Origin: Nematopogon swammerdamellus
Taxonomy: Eukaryota; Arthropoda; Insecta; Lepidoptera; Adelidae
NCBI GenBank assembly: GCA_946902875.1
Contig: OX336348.1
Span: 12,177,741 to 12,241,740 of the forward strand
Direction of reading: 5' to 3'
DNA: 64,000 bases
This document shows, piece after piece, positions 21,232 to 32,205 of the stretch. The translations under genes and the position numbers were made by a program. Every line of letters begins with the position of its first letter. Within the stretch, counting starts at the first letter, position 1. The notes under the pieces were generated by a model. That model did not search any database and was not told where the DNA came from. It worked only from the letters and a program-made list of their open reading frames with translations.

Positions 21232-21500
21232 ATACACGGTGTTGCAATCCCAACCGTAAAACCCGAAAGGGGGTGATTCTTTACGTGAAATAGAACAACT
21301 TTTGTTGTACGACTTTTTAATTTGAAGAAAAAAAAAATTTGTTTTCCATTTTGAGAATAGGCATTTAAAATTTGTATGGAAAAAATATTTTTTTTTGTTT
21401 AAAAAAAATTTTTTCGCCACAGTTGTTTAGTTTCACATATAGAATAACCCCCTTATGTCAGTAAAAAATATTACGGGGGCAACTGCAACACCGTGTATAT
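21232..21500. mobile_element. palindromic-end MITE, family M1, copy 1
   Basis: Ends are inverted: ACACGGTGTTGCAATCCCAA ... CAACTGCAACACCGTGTAT. The interior is T- and A-rich. A second copy lies in opposite orientation at 59312-59611. Confidence 0.7.
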
Positions 21501-21530
21501 GAAGTGCGAATTCACTCAAGCGTGTGAATA

Positions 21531-22360
21531 AACCAAAACAAAAGTTCATGTGACAGATGGATAGATCTCACCGAGAACTGAAGTTTGAGTACCAATACGA
21601 TGGGTCTAGCACCAGTGGTTCTCGAGTTATGACCAAAACAAAAGTTCATGGGACAGATGGATATACCTCACCGAGACCTGAAGTTTGAGTACCAACACGA
21701 TGGGTCTAGCACCAGTGGTTCTCGAGTTATGACCAAAACAAAAGTGCATGTGACAGATGGATAGATCTCACCGAGACCTGAAGTTTGAGTACCAACACGA
21801 TGGGTCTAGCACCAGTGGTTCTCGAGTTATGACCAAAACAAAAGTTAATGTGACAGATGGATAGATCTCACCGAGACCTGAAGTTTGAGTACCAACACGA
21901 TGGGTCTAGCACCAGTGGTTCTCGAGTTATGCCCAAAACAAAAGTTAATGTGACAGATGGATATATCTCATCGAGACGTTCAGATTGAGTACCAACACGA
22001 TGGGTCTAAGTCAGTGGTTCTCGAGATATGACCAAAACAAATTATCACGTGACAGATGGGTAAATCTCATCGAGACGTTCAGTTTGAGTACCAACACGAT
22101 GGGTCTAAGTCCAGTGGTTCTCGAGATATGACCAAAATAAATTATCACGTGACAGATGGGTAGATCTCATCGAGACGTTCAGTTTGAGTACCAACACGAT
22201 GGGTCTAAGTCCAGTGGTTCTCGAGATATGACCAAAACAAATTATCACGTCACAGATGGGTAGATCTCATGGAGACGTTCAGTTTGAGTACCAACACGAT
22301 GGGTCTAAGTCCAGTGGTTCTGTAGATATGACCAAAACTAATGATCACGTGACAGATGAT
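21531..22360. repeat. 100-bp tandem array, about 8 copies
   Basis: ACCAAAACAAAAGTTCATG recurs with a period of 100 (99 once) at 21532, 21632, 21732, 21832, 21932, 22031, 22131, 22231 and 22331. Left units read ..GTTCATGTGAC, right units ..TTATCACGTGAC: two sub-families in order. A further 1.6 units lie at 25449-25612. Confidence 0.9.
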
Positions 22361-22749
22361 AATTCCGATCCCTCACTCGCATGATCGCATCGCATTCGTG
22401 TTTAGATGCTAGCTAGCTAGCTAGCAGCGGAGCGCAGGCGCTATATAGCATTTAGCACTTAGCAGTACCACAGATAAATAGCACATACTTCATTGCTTTG
22501 TGCGTTCCAAAACAAACGAACCAACTAAGTTTTACGTACGAAACAGCAATGCTAACTAAAATGAAATGTGATTATTGCTTAGCATTTAGCATTAATTTTT
22601 ATTCATCAGGGCGCTTAGCAGTGCTACATGCTAATGGGGTATTCATTATGAATTAATTTTGTTAATGCTAAGCATAACAAGACTAGTAGCTGACCGGCGA
22701 GACAAGTTTGAGCCATCTAAACTAAGCTTACTTGTAGCTTAAGCTTACT
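22361..22749. other. intergenic spacer
   Basis: Contains (GCTA)n near 22410 and short repeats of GCTTAGCA/GCATTTAGCA. No gene. TAGTAGCTGA near 22684 echoes 21076. Confidence 0.4.
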
Positions 22750-23491
22750 GTACGAAGGGCAACCTTGGAAGATCGGTTTCATACGAAATATTAAAAGATA
22801 TATATAAAATGAGCACCGAAGGTAAGAACATAACTCTACAATGGATTCCATCGCACGTTGGTATTGCGGGCAACGAGGAGGCTGACTGCCTGGCTAGTAA
22901 GGCTTGTACATCTGATGCAATAATTAGTCAATGTAAAACTTTCTGCACTGACCACCTACCCGAAATAAAAAAGAACTGTTATAATATGTGGAAGCAATAT
23001 TTCGATGAGAGATCAGTACAGAAAGGTATATGGTACAGAACAATGCAGTGTGAACCGTTAAAAATTCCCTGGTTTGCCAAGAGCGACAGACCGAGAACAG
23101 AAATTGTAATGGGCCTGAGACTACGATCTGGACACATTCCAACAAATAAGACAATGTACCTTATGAAGATAGCACAATCACCCAACTGTAGCATATGTGG
23201 GATAGAAGAGGACCTACTCCATATACTGTTGGAATGTGCCCGGAACCAAGAACTGAGGCAGAAGCTATTGAGAGACTTAAGAACTGACAGACTCAATCTG
23301 TTTTTTAAAGTACATGAAGCCTTGGGGCGAGCTCAGGGGGAGGAGTTTGAATTCATACTAAGTTTTTTTGTAAAGTCACAGGCGTTGAATCGTGCTGAAG
23401 TACAATAAAAAATCAATATAGTTCTATGGGGCTGGCATAGCCAGGAATGGCGAAAGCCTTAAACAAAATAAAGATTTTTTAAAAAAAAAAA
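22750..23491 (+). mobile_element. RNase H-bearing non-LTR retrotransposon 3' end, copy 2
   Basis: 5'-truncated insertion with a 9-bp target duplication (AAGCTTACT at 22741-22749 and 23492-23500) and a poly-A tail. The 22809-23408 frame (199 aa) is intact and identical in protein to copy 1 at 3716-4315. Extra upstream in-frame residues (EILKDIYK) are present here. Includes the RNase H motif [14 protein letters not shown]. Confidence 0.85.
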
Positions 23492-23519
23492 AAGCTTACT
23501 TTACTCATTTTAATTGAGC

Positions 23520-24040
23520 ATAATTTTTTATTTATAATTTTTTTATGGGAGCACGACATATGGCGCGCGCCGGGTTCGTAAACATTAGAAAAAATATCCG
23601 TGCACTAACGTTTTGATAGGTTGATTTTGGTAGCGTTTGAAGACAAACGCTACAAAAACATCCGAATAGGAACCGTTTGCAACATAAAACTAACGTTAGA
23701 AATAACCCTACGCGCAAACATTATACGGCGCCACGGCGGCGCGGCGCGGCGGCGGCCTACCTAACTGACTGAATTGATAACATAAACGTTACTTGAATCG
23801 TTATTTTGTTTCGTTATTATCATTTCGCTATGGCAGCGGTTTTCGTGTGGAGGGGAAATAACTATCACTAACACAAACGAATAGATTAGTTAGTTTAACG
23901 ATTTTCAAACGTTTGGCGGGTAACATTTGATAAATTTCAAACGTTAGTTTGTATTCGTTATTTTTTAGTGATAGTTTTTATTTTGATAGTCTCCTAACGT
24001 TTGCGCGAAATAACGTTATTACGATCCCTGCACGCCAGAC
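23520..24040. other. possible degenerate DNA element
   Basis: Repeated AACGTTAG/CTAACGTT words in both orientations and an end CGTTATTACGATCCCTGC near 24035 suggest a MITE with long inverted repeats, but I cannot fix its left end. No coding. Confidence 0.35.
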
Positions 24041-24209
24041 TAACGCAGAGGTGTAGTCCGACGGCGCCCACGGGCATTCTGATATTTATGGGGACTGCGA
24101 ATACCCCCACTTTGTACTTTAAAAGAATATCCCCGCGTGGGGCCGGTACTTTAAAAGAATAACCCCACTGCATCTCTCCCCGTGTATGTCGTAAAAGGCG
24201 ACTAAGGGA

Positions 24210-24451
24210 TATGACTCCCTTCTTATATTACTAGGTGGTAGTTTAACCCGCCCGGGTTGGTGCCACCGCACTGAATGTAAGGTCGGTCGAAACGGCTATG
24301 TAAATAGTTTGTGTTTTCCGTTCAGTTCAGTGTAGCCGACATGAAATGAAGGGAAGCACTGACACGGCACCAAGTCATCCGGTGTTATGGGCTGACATCA
24401 CGGATGTTGTAGGTGATGTAGCCAACCGTGTCAGTTTCCATAAAAGAAAAA
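24210..24451 (+). mobile_element. SINE-A, 5'-truncated
   Basis: Body from the TAGGTGGTAGTTTAACCC region to TCAGTTTCCATAAAAGAAAA; head missing. Preceded (24100-24200) by a GGGGCCGGTACTTTAAAAGA segment that recurs at 33600. Confidence 0.75.
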
Positions 24452-25224
24452 CCATAGCCGGCTAGGTGCACCTTCACATTATGTTTGAACGACCCCAAAC
24501 TATATAAGAGGAAAGGATGCAGGTGGAAGTGCATTCCACGCGTTGGCAACCCTGTAAATAAAGGATTTACGGGATCGATTATGACAATTTTTATGCTACC
24601 TAGTTTCTAACTGAAATTCATAAAATAATTTATGTTCTTTCCGAACATAGATTATGTACGAGTATATCTATAAACAGGACAGCAGCTGAAAATCGATCAC
24701 ATGCATCGACCCGAGAAATAACTGCGAGAAAACTCCGTAAGCACACAATTTTGTATTAACATTGATAGTTCTCTGGACCTCACGATACAGTGGCGCCAAC
24801 TAGTGGCCAACCAGAGATTTAAATATAGGCTTGATAGAGCGGGCATTGGGATCATTTTTATAAACAAAACGTTGATCTCAAACGTCAATGCGCCGGGCAT
24901 CGAATGTCAGGCGGGCGTGTCACACTAGTGTGAGTGACTTATTAATTACTTATTAACTAGTTAATAATTATTAGGCTAATGATTTTGTTCATGTTGTCCG
25001 GTCTAATATGTAATTTGATGTCTTTGTGGCCAACTAATATCAGAATGCACATCCAAATTAGATTTACGTTATAATAAATGCTTATGTAATAATATTTCTC
25101 TTTCATTATTTTAGTTATTTATTAGACATTAGTTAGCCCTTATGGCGCCTGTTATGTGTCCATAAACATAATTTTTTTTTACCTCTAGCGCGCCCAACGG
25201 CCGCAGGAGCGAAATTGCGAGTAC
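24452..25224. other. intergenic spacer
   Basis: AT-rich; no coding, RNA gene or repeat recognised. Confidence 0.4.
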
Positions 25225-25445
25225 CTATCATATTTATTTATTTGTTATGGACATGTGGCATCATTTCACCTACGAGTAGGTGTCTAACGATGCCCATTGA
25301 CATTATGTGAAGCACGGGGGTTGCGAATGCCATGCCGGCCTGATAGGAGCCTTTTCACGCCCTTTTGAAAAACCCCTGTGGGTACTTGGGTGGAAGGAAA
25401 TAGATGGGCAGATAGGTCATTCTACATTTTCCCGGTTCTGTGAAT
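25225..25445 (-). mobile_element. CR1/Jockey-like 3' tail
   Basis: On the minus strand this encodes the C-terminal motif (HRTGKM.NDLSAHLFPST... FQKGVKRLLSGRHG) seen at the ends of APE-type elements in this window. It runs into a 3' end with TAAA repeats near 25230. Confidence 0.6.
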
Positions 25446-25448
25446 AAA

Positions 25449-25612
25449 ATACCAACACGGTGGGTTTAGCACCAGCGGTTTTCGAGTTATGACCAAAACA
25501 AAAGTTCACGTGACAGATGGATAGATCTCACCGAGACCTGAAGTTTGAGTACCAACACGATGGGTCTAGCACCAGTGGTTCTCGAGTTATGACCAAAACA
25601 TAAGTTCATGAC
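25449..25612. repeat. detached piece of the 100-bp repeat
   Basis: About 1.6 units matching the array at 21531-22360 (ACCAACACGATGGGTCTAGC, GGTTCTCGAGTTATGACC). Confidence 0.8.
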
Positions 25613-26019
25613 GAAGTTTCTAGTTCTCACAGAAAACTGGATGGTAACGAACCCTCTTTACGCGAGTTCGACTCGAACTTGACCACTAAAAAAAAAATCT
25701 CCGGGATATACCTAGCAATATACAAAGTTCAACCCCCAGCGGTCGTTTTTTTATAAAATTAAACTTATAAAAATAGAAGACAGTGAATTGTTATTAGCTC
25801 GATTTTATTATACCTACACCATTTTTCTATCGACCGGCAGTGTTTCGTACTAATCCCGGCGTCTGCTCCCCGCCATTTTTATAACGAATCAGCGCACGTC
25901 TGATTGCACCGCGTCCCTCCCGCGCGCCTCAGCAATGGCGACGCTGGTGCTGGTATTACGAATGGCTTGTTTCTAGTCCAAACCAAATGTTCCTGGGCGA
26001 GGCTTCAGGCTGAGCTGCA

Positions 26020-26930
26020 TTCTGGACGACAATATGCCTTCTCGAAGAAAGTAAGTATTTGAGGGCGAGGCCGAAGGCCGAGCTGCGTTCAGGAAGACGA
26101 TAACCTTTTCGAAGAAAGTAAGTAACAGAGGGCGAGGCCGAAGATCGAGCTGCGTTCAGGAAGACCATAAACCTTCTCGAACAAAGTAAGTAACTAAGGG
26201 CGAGGCCGAAGGCCGAGCTGCGTTCAGGAAGACTATAAACCTTCTTGATGAAAGTGAGTAACTGAGGGCGAGGCCGAAGACCGAGCTGCGGTCAGGGAGA
26301 CGATAACCTTTTCGAAGAAAGTAAGTAACAGAGGGCGAGGCCGAAGACCGAGCTGCGTTCAGGAAGACCATAAACCTTCTCGAAGAAAGTAAGTAACTAA
26401 GGGCGAGGCCGAAGGCCGAGCTGCGTTCAGGAAGACTAAACCTTTTCCATGAAAGTAAGTAGAGTGTTTCCATTTTACGAAGGCACGAGGGGTATGAGGT
26501 AGGAAGTGGTGTGAGACCGCGCGGAGCTCAGTAGGGAACGACTCGGTTCGACCGAGCGACGCGAAGGCGTGTAGAACGTCTGTACCGACCGGGCGCCGAG
26601 TTCGTTCTCTACTGAGCTCCGCGCGGTCGCCTCTCGCACCACTTCCTACCTTGTACTCCGCGTGCCTTTGTAAAATGAAAACACTCTAACTGAGGGCGAG
26701 GCCGAAGGCCGAGCTGCGTTCAGGAAGACGATAACCTTTTCGAAGAAAGTAAGTAACAGAGGGCGAGGCCGAAGGCCGAACTGCGTTCAGGAAGACTATA
26801 AACCTTCACGAAGAAATTAAGTAATTGAGGGCGAGGCCTAAGGCCGAGCTGCGTTCAGGAAGACTATAAACCGTCTTGAAGAAAGTATGTAACTATCGCC
26901 CATAGTTACTTACTGTCAGCGTCTTCCAGG
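26020..26930. repeat. 67-68-bp minisatellite (forward part)
   Basis: GGGCGAGGCCGAAGGCCGAG recurs at 67-68-bp steps (start points about 26061, 26128, 26196, 26264, 26331, 26399, then after an insertion from 26691). Each unit also has GCGTTCAGGAAGAC and GAAGAAAGTAAGTAA. Open frames here are repeat translations, not genes. Confidence 0.9.
26462..26686. mobile_element. 225-bp MITE with TA target duplication
   Basis: GAGTGTTTCCATTTTA ... TAAAATGAAAACACTC, flanked by TA on both sides. Removing it restores the minisatellite unit (AAGTAAGTAACTGAGGG). The inverted arms extend roughly 80 bp each, including GAGCTCAGTAGGGAACGA. TA duplication suggests Tc1/mariner-mediated insertion. Confidence 0.8.
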
Positions 26931-26969
26931 ATACAGCTCGGCCTTCAGTCACGCCCTTAGTTACTTACG

Positions 26970-27071
26970 TTTTTTTTATGGAAACTGACACGGCTGGCTA
27001 CATCACCTACAACATCCGTGATGTCGGCCCATAACACCGGACGAACTTGGTGCCACGTCAGTGCTTCCCTT
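26970..27071 (-). mobile_element. SINE-A 3' fragment
   Basis: Poly-T then ATGGAAACTGACACGG and the tail body, ending at GTCAGTGCTTCCCTT. It separates the forward and inverted parts of the minisatellite. Confidence 0.75.
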
Positions 27072-27215
27072 GGAGAAGGTTTATGGCCTTCCTGAACGCA
27101 GCTCGGCCTTCGGCCTCGCCCTCTGTTACTTTCTTCGAAAAGGTTATCATCTTCCTGAACGCAGCTCGGCCTTCGGCCTCGCCCTCAATTACTTAATTTC
27201 TTCGAGAAGGTTGTT
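27072..27215. repeat. 67-68-bp minisatellite, inverted part
   Basis: About two units in reverse orientation (CTGAACGCAGCTCGGCCTTC... GCCTCGCCCTC). Further single-unit remnants lie at 51940-52050. Confidence 0.85.
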
Positions 27216-27391
27216 GTTTATGTTGTTTTTGTTAAGTGTGTTGGCCTAAGTTACTTACTTTCTTCTTTTGAAATACAAATTTCACGCGAGCGAATCCGCG
27301 GGAAAAAGCTGTCGTTATTAAAATAAGAAACTTCAGTTAAAATAAATCAAATACTTTAGATACCTAACTAAGTAAAATATTCCACCTATTA

Positions 27392-27515
27392 GCGTAACCG
27401 GAACTGAATTTTATTTAGCCTATCCTGTGTCTCGTATAGCTAAATGTGCGTGTACTAATTTTAATCGAATTTAATGATCGGCTTAAATTTTATGGAGGAA
27501 ATTCATACATACATA
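27392..27515. repeat. dispersed repeat, partner at 28271-28396
   Basis: TTAGCGTAACCGGAACTGAA, AGCCTATCCTGTGTC and GATCGGCTTAAA match 28271-28396 in order and orientation, with divergence. Unknown family. Confidence 0.6.
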
Positions 27516-27912
27516 TTCGCCTCGCCCCGCAGGACGCCATATCAAGACATTCTCATCGTCGTAACTTTCAAACTATTTGTCCAAATTACTTAGTGTAAAA
27601 GCCAAATTTTATCTACTTTAAATACCAGAAGCGATAAAAGTATGTATTTTGATAAGGATTAATTCAATACCTACTATAAAATGTGCATTGTAAATACAAT
27701 AAGTATCCAATTTAAATGTATTTATGGTTCACTATTTTGGCTATAGTGGCTTCCACATAAAAGGTAGATATAATGCTGTCGCGGACTTTTTTTTAGAATT
27801 TATTTAAGAGAAACAACGTCACTATACATTATCTTCGTGTAACTCTAACGGTTTATTCAGCGCATGCCGAGATAGCTCTCAGATGGCAGGATTTTTTCCG
27901 ACTTACTTGACA

Positions 27913-28062
27913 TTTCGTCGCTCCAGTTCGGGAGTTGTCTAAGTCACATTTTTAGCGAAAATGAGCTTTGAATGCAGGTTGATTCAGCAGATTTTTCTGC
28001 ATATTTCTGCATTCAAAGCTCATTTTCGCTAAAAAAATAACTCCCGAACTGGAGCGACGCTT
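27913..28062. mobile_element. palindromic MITE-like element
   Basis: Long inverted arms: GTCGCTCCAGTTCGGGAGTT... GAAAATGAGCTTTGAATGCA and its reverse complement, around a short AT-rich centre. Confidence 0.75.
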
Positions 28063-28270
28063 TATGGATATACCTATTTGGGCCAATTTACACAATGTCT
28101 TTATAAATTATAGCCTACATGTTATTTTGATGTACTGTAAAGGCTCATCAAAATCTGTTCAGTAGTTTTTGCGTGAAAGAGGAACAGAGATCCATTCGAT
28201 CATATTGCGGCTGCCCGCTCTGTAAATACTACGGCGCCTACACGGAACATATCGGTTTGTATGGGAGCCA

Positions 28271-28396
28271 CATCTTAGCGTAACCGGAAGTGAATTTTAT
28301 TAAGCCTATCCTGTGTCCCGTGTAGGTAAATGTACTTGTACGAAGTTTCATCGAATTCAGATGATCGGTTTAAGAGTTATGGTGGAACATACATAC
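28271..28396. repeat. dispersed repeat, partner of 27392-27515
   Basis: Same ordered motifs as 27392-27515. Surrounding DNA (28063-28813) shows no gene. Confidence 0.6.
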
Positions 28397-29511
28397 AGAA
28401 ATGATTTCTAAAAATTGTAAATTTAGTTTTAGTATCATACACAAAGTCTACAAACCCAATATTTCAAAAAATAAAACATGACTCCATGACCATCCCTTAC
28501 AGATGTATTTATTGATTGATTATAATATAACAGTACAGTAAGTAAATTATGGTTCACTCATATGGATTTTTCGGGCGTGGCCCTCATATCATCTCTTGAA
28601 GGGTTGTCTTTCAAAATGAACGATCAAAAACTAAGTTACAAAAAAAATCACGCCATCCATGTATTTATAACACTGCCACTACCTTTGTAGAAACTTTTAA
28701 CTACCAGGAAAGAAATGAAATTGGCCAAAATATAGTTGTATAATTTTTATCCTATCGCTCTAATCTATCGACTAAAATAATATCGACCTAAAATAATGGC
28801 GACTAGAAATAATGGCCCTGGTACCACAGATTACTAAATAGTTACTAGTTACTTCGTAACAGATGAATCTCTCCATAGAAAAAGTTACGTACCTTCGGCT
28901 TTAATAGCCTAAACTTTTACGACGCCAGTCGCTGCGTGCGAAAATGTACCTAAACGAAAGAGCGTAAAGTGATTATTGCTTTGCAGCTGCGCGCGGACGC
29001 GGGGCCTTGAAGCACATTCGGTGACGTTAGGGCTGCTACTTTCGATAAAAACATCAATGCATTACACAATCTTTAATATTATTATATTGTAAAGAGGAAA
29101 TATGTGTGAATGTTTGTTCGCGAGCTGCAGCACAGATTTAAAAATGTTTTTTTACTGGGGTCGTTCCGCCATTTCGTTCAAATTGCATTCCCGCGCAATA
29201 AAAGCGTGTGAAAATGTATGTTTTTTAAAATAATTTTATTGAAATATATAGGTTTAGATGAAAGGAAAAAGTAGTATTTACCGAATCAGACATTTGTCCA
29301 TTCAATTAAATAAAAAAAAATAAAAACCTTCAAAATTCTCATTCCTATCCTCTTCCAAACGAAGAATCAGTATTTACTATAATTTTTTTTTTTAGTTTCT
29401 TCAATAAAATGAGTATATTAATAAACCCACCTATAGTGTAACTAATAACGCATGTTTCTTTGGGATTCATTTTTAACCCCCGACGAAAAAAACGGAGGGG
29501 TGTTATAAGTT

Positions 29512-29552
<41 letters not shown>
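29512..29552. repeat. (TG)n microsatellite
   Basis: About 18 TG units. The flanks (CCCCCGACGAAAAAAACGGA, GGACCGATTTGGATGCGG) look like a dispersed element. Confidence 0.85.
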
Positions 29553-29754
29553 TGTCTGTGGCATCGTAGCTCCCAAACGGATGGACCGATTTGGATGCGG
29601 TTTTTTTTATTAGGAAGCCTGTTTAATCGGGATGGTTCTTAGCTATGTTTGTAATCAAGTAATTAAGTAATTAAGTAATAAAAAAAATTATTATCTTCAA
29701 AAGTGGACCGATTTGCATGCGGTTTTTTTTAAAAAGCTTGAAATAAAAGTTAAA

Positions 29755-29968
29755 TTACAAATTTAAAAAACCCCCGACTCTTAAAAAGTCAAAAATAATT
29801 TCCGTTTACTTACTTAAAGGAGTCGGGGGACCGCTAAGTAAATTAAATATAAAGACTCAAAAGTTGCGCGGGAATTTACTTAGCGGTCTACCGACTCCTT
29901 TAAGTAAGTAAACGGAAATTATTTTTGACTTTTTAAGAGTCGGGGGTTTTTTAAATTTGTAATTTAAC
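29755..29968. mobile_element. palindromic element
   Basis: Arms of about 95 bp: CCCCCGACTCTTAAAAAGTC ... GGAGTCGGGGGACCGCTAAG, reverse-complemented on the right, with a loop of about 15-20 bp. Confidence 0.75.
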
Positions 29969-30246
29969 TTTTAGAGCCATTATATCATAAAAAGAATTAA
30001 TATTTCATTTTTGTCCGTGGAAAAACGTCATTACCTTCCGCAGAAGTGGTATTACAAATTAGACAGAGTGTGACCCGACTTTAGCCTTCGCTCTACGCTC
30101 CGCACGTCGAACGCCCCTCATTGTGTCCCTGGATCTAGACAGGAGAGGACGAGCATCGCTGGGGAAGAAAATACTCACGATCTTCGTGCTCATCAACTAC
30201 TTTGTCACCGTCCAGGCATCATTACCTTCCGGCTTTTTTTAACATA

Positions 30247-30723
30247 CAGTGGGTGGCCAAATTATTAGACTCACCACACTTAATGTCGTAGTTATCGATA
30301 CAAATTTGTTCTTGGGAAAAAAATTCCACCTCCTAAACCGTTGAACCTAAACTATTGCAACTAGGTATTTTTTATTACTGATATATTTGGCATACACCTA
30401 CGTTACCATTTTCAACCTATGAACATCGCCTTAACTTAGAGACAAAGTAGAAAATCGAAATGTTTTAATTCTATACATAAATTATTTAAATTATATGAAA
30501 ATAAATAATCGGTATTTATAAATTTGTCTCCAAGTTAAGCCGACTTTCATTGGATTAAGGTGTAAATGTAGGTTTATGGCAAATATATCAGTAATAAAAA
30601 ATACTTAGTTGCAATAGTTTAGGTTCAAAGGTTTAGGAGGTGGAATTTTTTTTCCTAAGAGCAAATTTGTATTGATAACTATGACATTAAGTGTGGTGAG
30701 TCTAATAATTTGGCCACCCACTG
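30247..30723. mobile_element. Tc1/mariner-type MITE, 477 bp
   Basis: Ends CAGTGGGTGGCCAAATTATT and its inverse, flanked by TA (30245-30246, 30724-30725). Inverted arms of about 200 bp. Non-coding. Confidence 0.8.
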
Positions 30724-30950
30724 TAAGTACACGATATAAAAATTTCATTTAAATCTTAATGAATCAGATTTTAGTCAGAATATTCGTTAATTAATATAAT
30801 AAATTTGTAATATCAGTAATAAGGGAGCAATTGAAGAAATACATCAAAATTTCATTACCCTCCTTTTCATTACCCTCCTTTACCCTCAAAATGTTTGCCG
30901 GACGGTAATGAAGGGGTTCGGATGGTAATGAAATGTTTACTTGATTTTCC

Positions 30951-31266
30951 TTCCCTCCTACCTAACTGGGTGGTAGGTTATATCCCGCCCGTGTTGGTAC
31001 CACCGCAGCACTGAATGAAACGTTGGTCCAAACGGCTATGTAAACGTCCGAATGTCCATGGTCATCGTTGGACACCTTATGGATGGCTTGGCGCCATATG
31101 TCGGGCTTTAAATAAAGCAAAATATTTCGTGTTTTCACTCGAGTTCAGTGTAGCCGACACGATGAAAGGAAAGTACTATCAGAGCACCTAGTTCACCAAG
31201 GTGTTATGGGCTGACATCACGGATGTTGTAGGTGATGTAAACATGTCAGTGTTCACAAAAAAAATT
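30951..31266 (+). mobile_element. SINE-A with an internal insert
   Basis: Body and tail present (poly-A at 31258-31265). Between GGCTATGTAAA and TATTTCGTGTTTTC lie about 80 bp (31045-31125: GAATGTCC, GGACACCTTATGGATGG) that match the extreme 3' end of the element at 57075-57140. Confidence 0.7.
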
Positions 31267-31370
31267 GTGTGCACGTAGTAAGTAGTACATAAATAATAAA
31301 AATCCAATAAAACTGGACTTTTAATTCTATTTGGCACGTAAAGTATCTACATAACGTATACTGGAGTACG

Positions 31371-31445
31371 GGGTTTAACCCGACCGGGTCGGCACCAACG
31401 CACTGACTGAAGTTCGGTCGAAATGCTATAAAATATAAAATGAAA
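31371..31445 (+). mobile_element. SINE-A short fragment
   Basis: GGGGTTTAACCCGACCGGGT to GGTCGAAATGCTA only. Confidence 0.55.
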
Positions 31446-32029
31446 TGCTATTTTGACCAGTTAAGTGTAGCCGGTTCAATTCAGTGATATGTAAGAGTAT
31501 AGTTGTTTCCACTCAGTGCATAGTGTGTGTGTTCACTAAGTTACTGTATTTTAATTGCGTAGCAACGGTTGGACTTCAATACAGCGCCGAGTCTAGTGAA
31601 ATATTCACTAGATTCAGCATAGGTTGTGGCCAGTCCTATTTTTTTCTTCTTTTCTTATTAACTGACGAAAGCAAAAAGGAGTAGGTTCTCATTCGAAGCT
31701 CATATATTTTTTTATATGTATATGACCAATACTTTTTTTATTGGATAGGGTATACGTCAAAGTTAGTCCCATTTTTATTTGAAAAAAAAAATTAATAAAA
31801 GCTTTAACAAAAAATTTTACCGACGAAAAACTGAAAAGCGAAGAATCCAATTTTGGCGGGTAATAAACCTTCCTAGTCTTACTAACAGTCTCAAAATTAG
31901 TCACTTGCGTAGCTATTAAGGCTAAAAGGGTTTATTACCCGCCGAAATTATATTTTTCGTTTTTCAGTTTTTTGCCGGTTGAATTTTTTGTTAAAAAGTT
32001 TTTTACAATGTATTTTTGTTTTGTTGCTG

Positions 32030-32205
32030 GTTGTAATGAAGGAACAGGAACCCTCTTGAAGGACCCGAGACTATACTTGGGGGGAAATATATGGGCAGGG
32101 AGAGCGTTCCAGAGTTTACCGGTTCTGTAGAGGAATGATCTGCAGAATCGATTGGTACGCATCCGCGGTAAGTCCAGCGTGTAGGGATGCAATCCCTGCC
32201 CAGTG
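32030..32205 (-). mobile_element. CR1/Jockey-like RT tail
   Basis: Minus strand encodes RTNRFCRSFLYRTGKLWNAL, PAHIFPPKYSLGSFKR: the common C-terminal segment of APE-type elements. No RT core. Lies inside the 3.5-kb TIR element. Confidence 0.65.

Noticed and set aside
26156..26473. Minus frames with repeated RSSAFGLAL motifs
   Set aside because: Translation of the 67-68-bp minisatellite; the repeat length is not a multiple of three throughout, so no real protein repeat.
29460..29642. 60-aa frame with a Cys-Val run
   Set aside because: Encoded by the TG microsatellite and a dispersed repeat.
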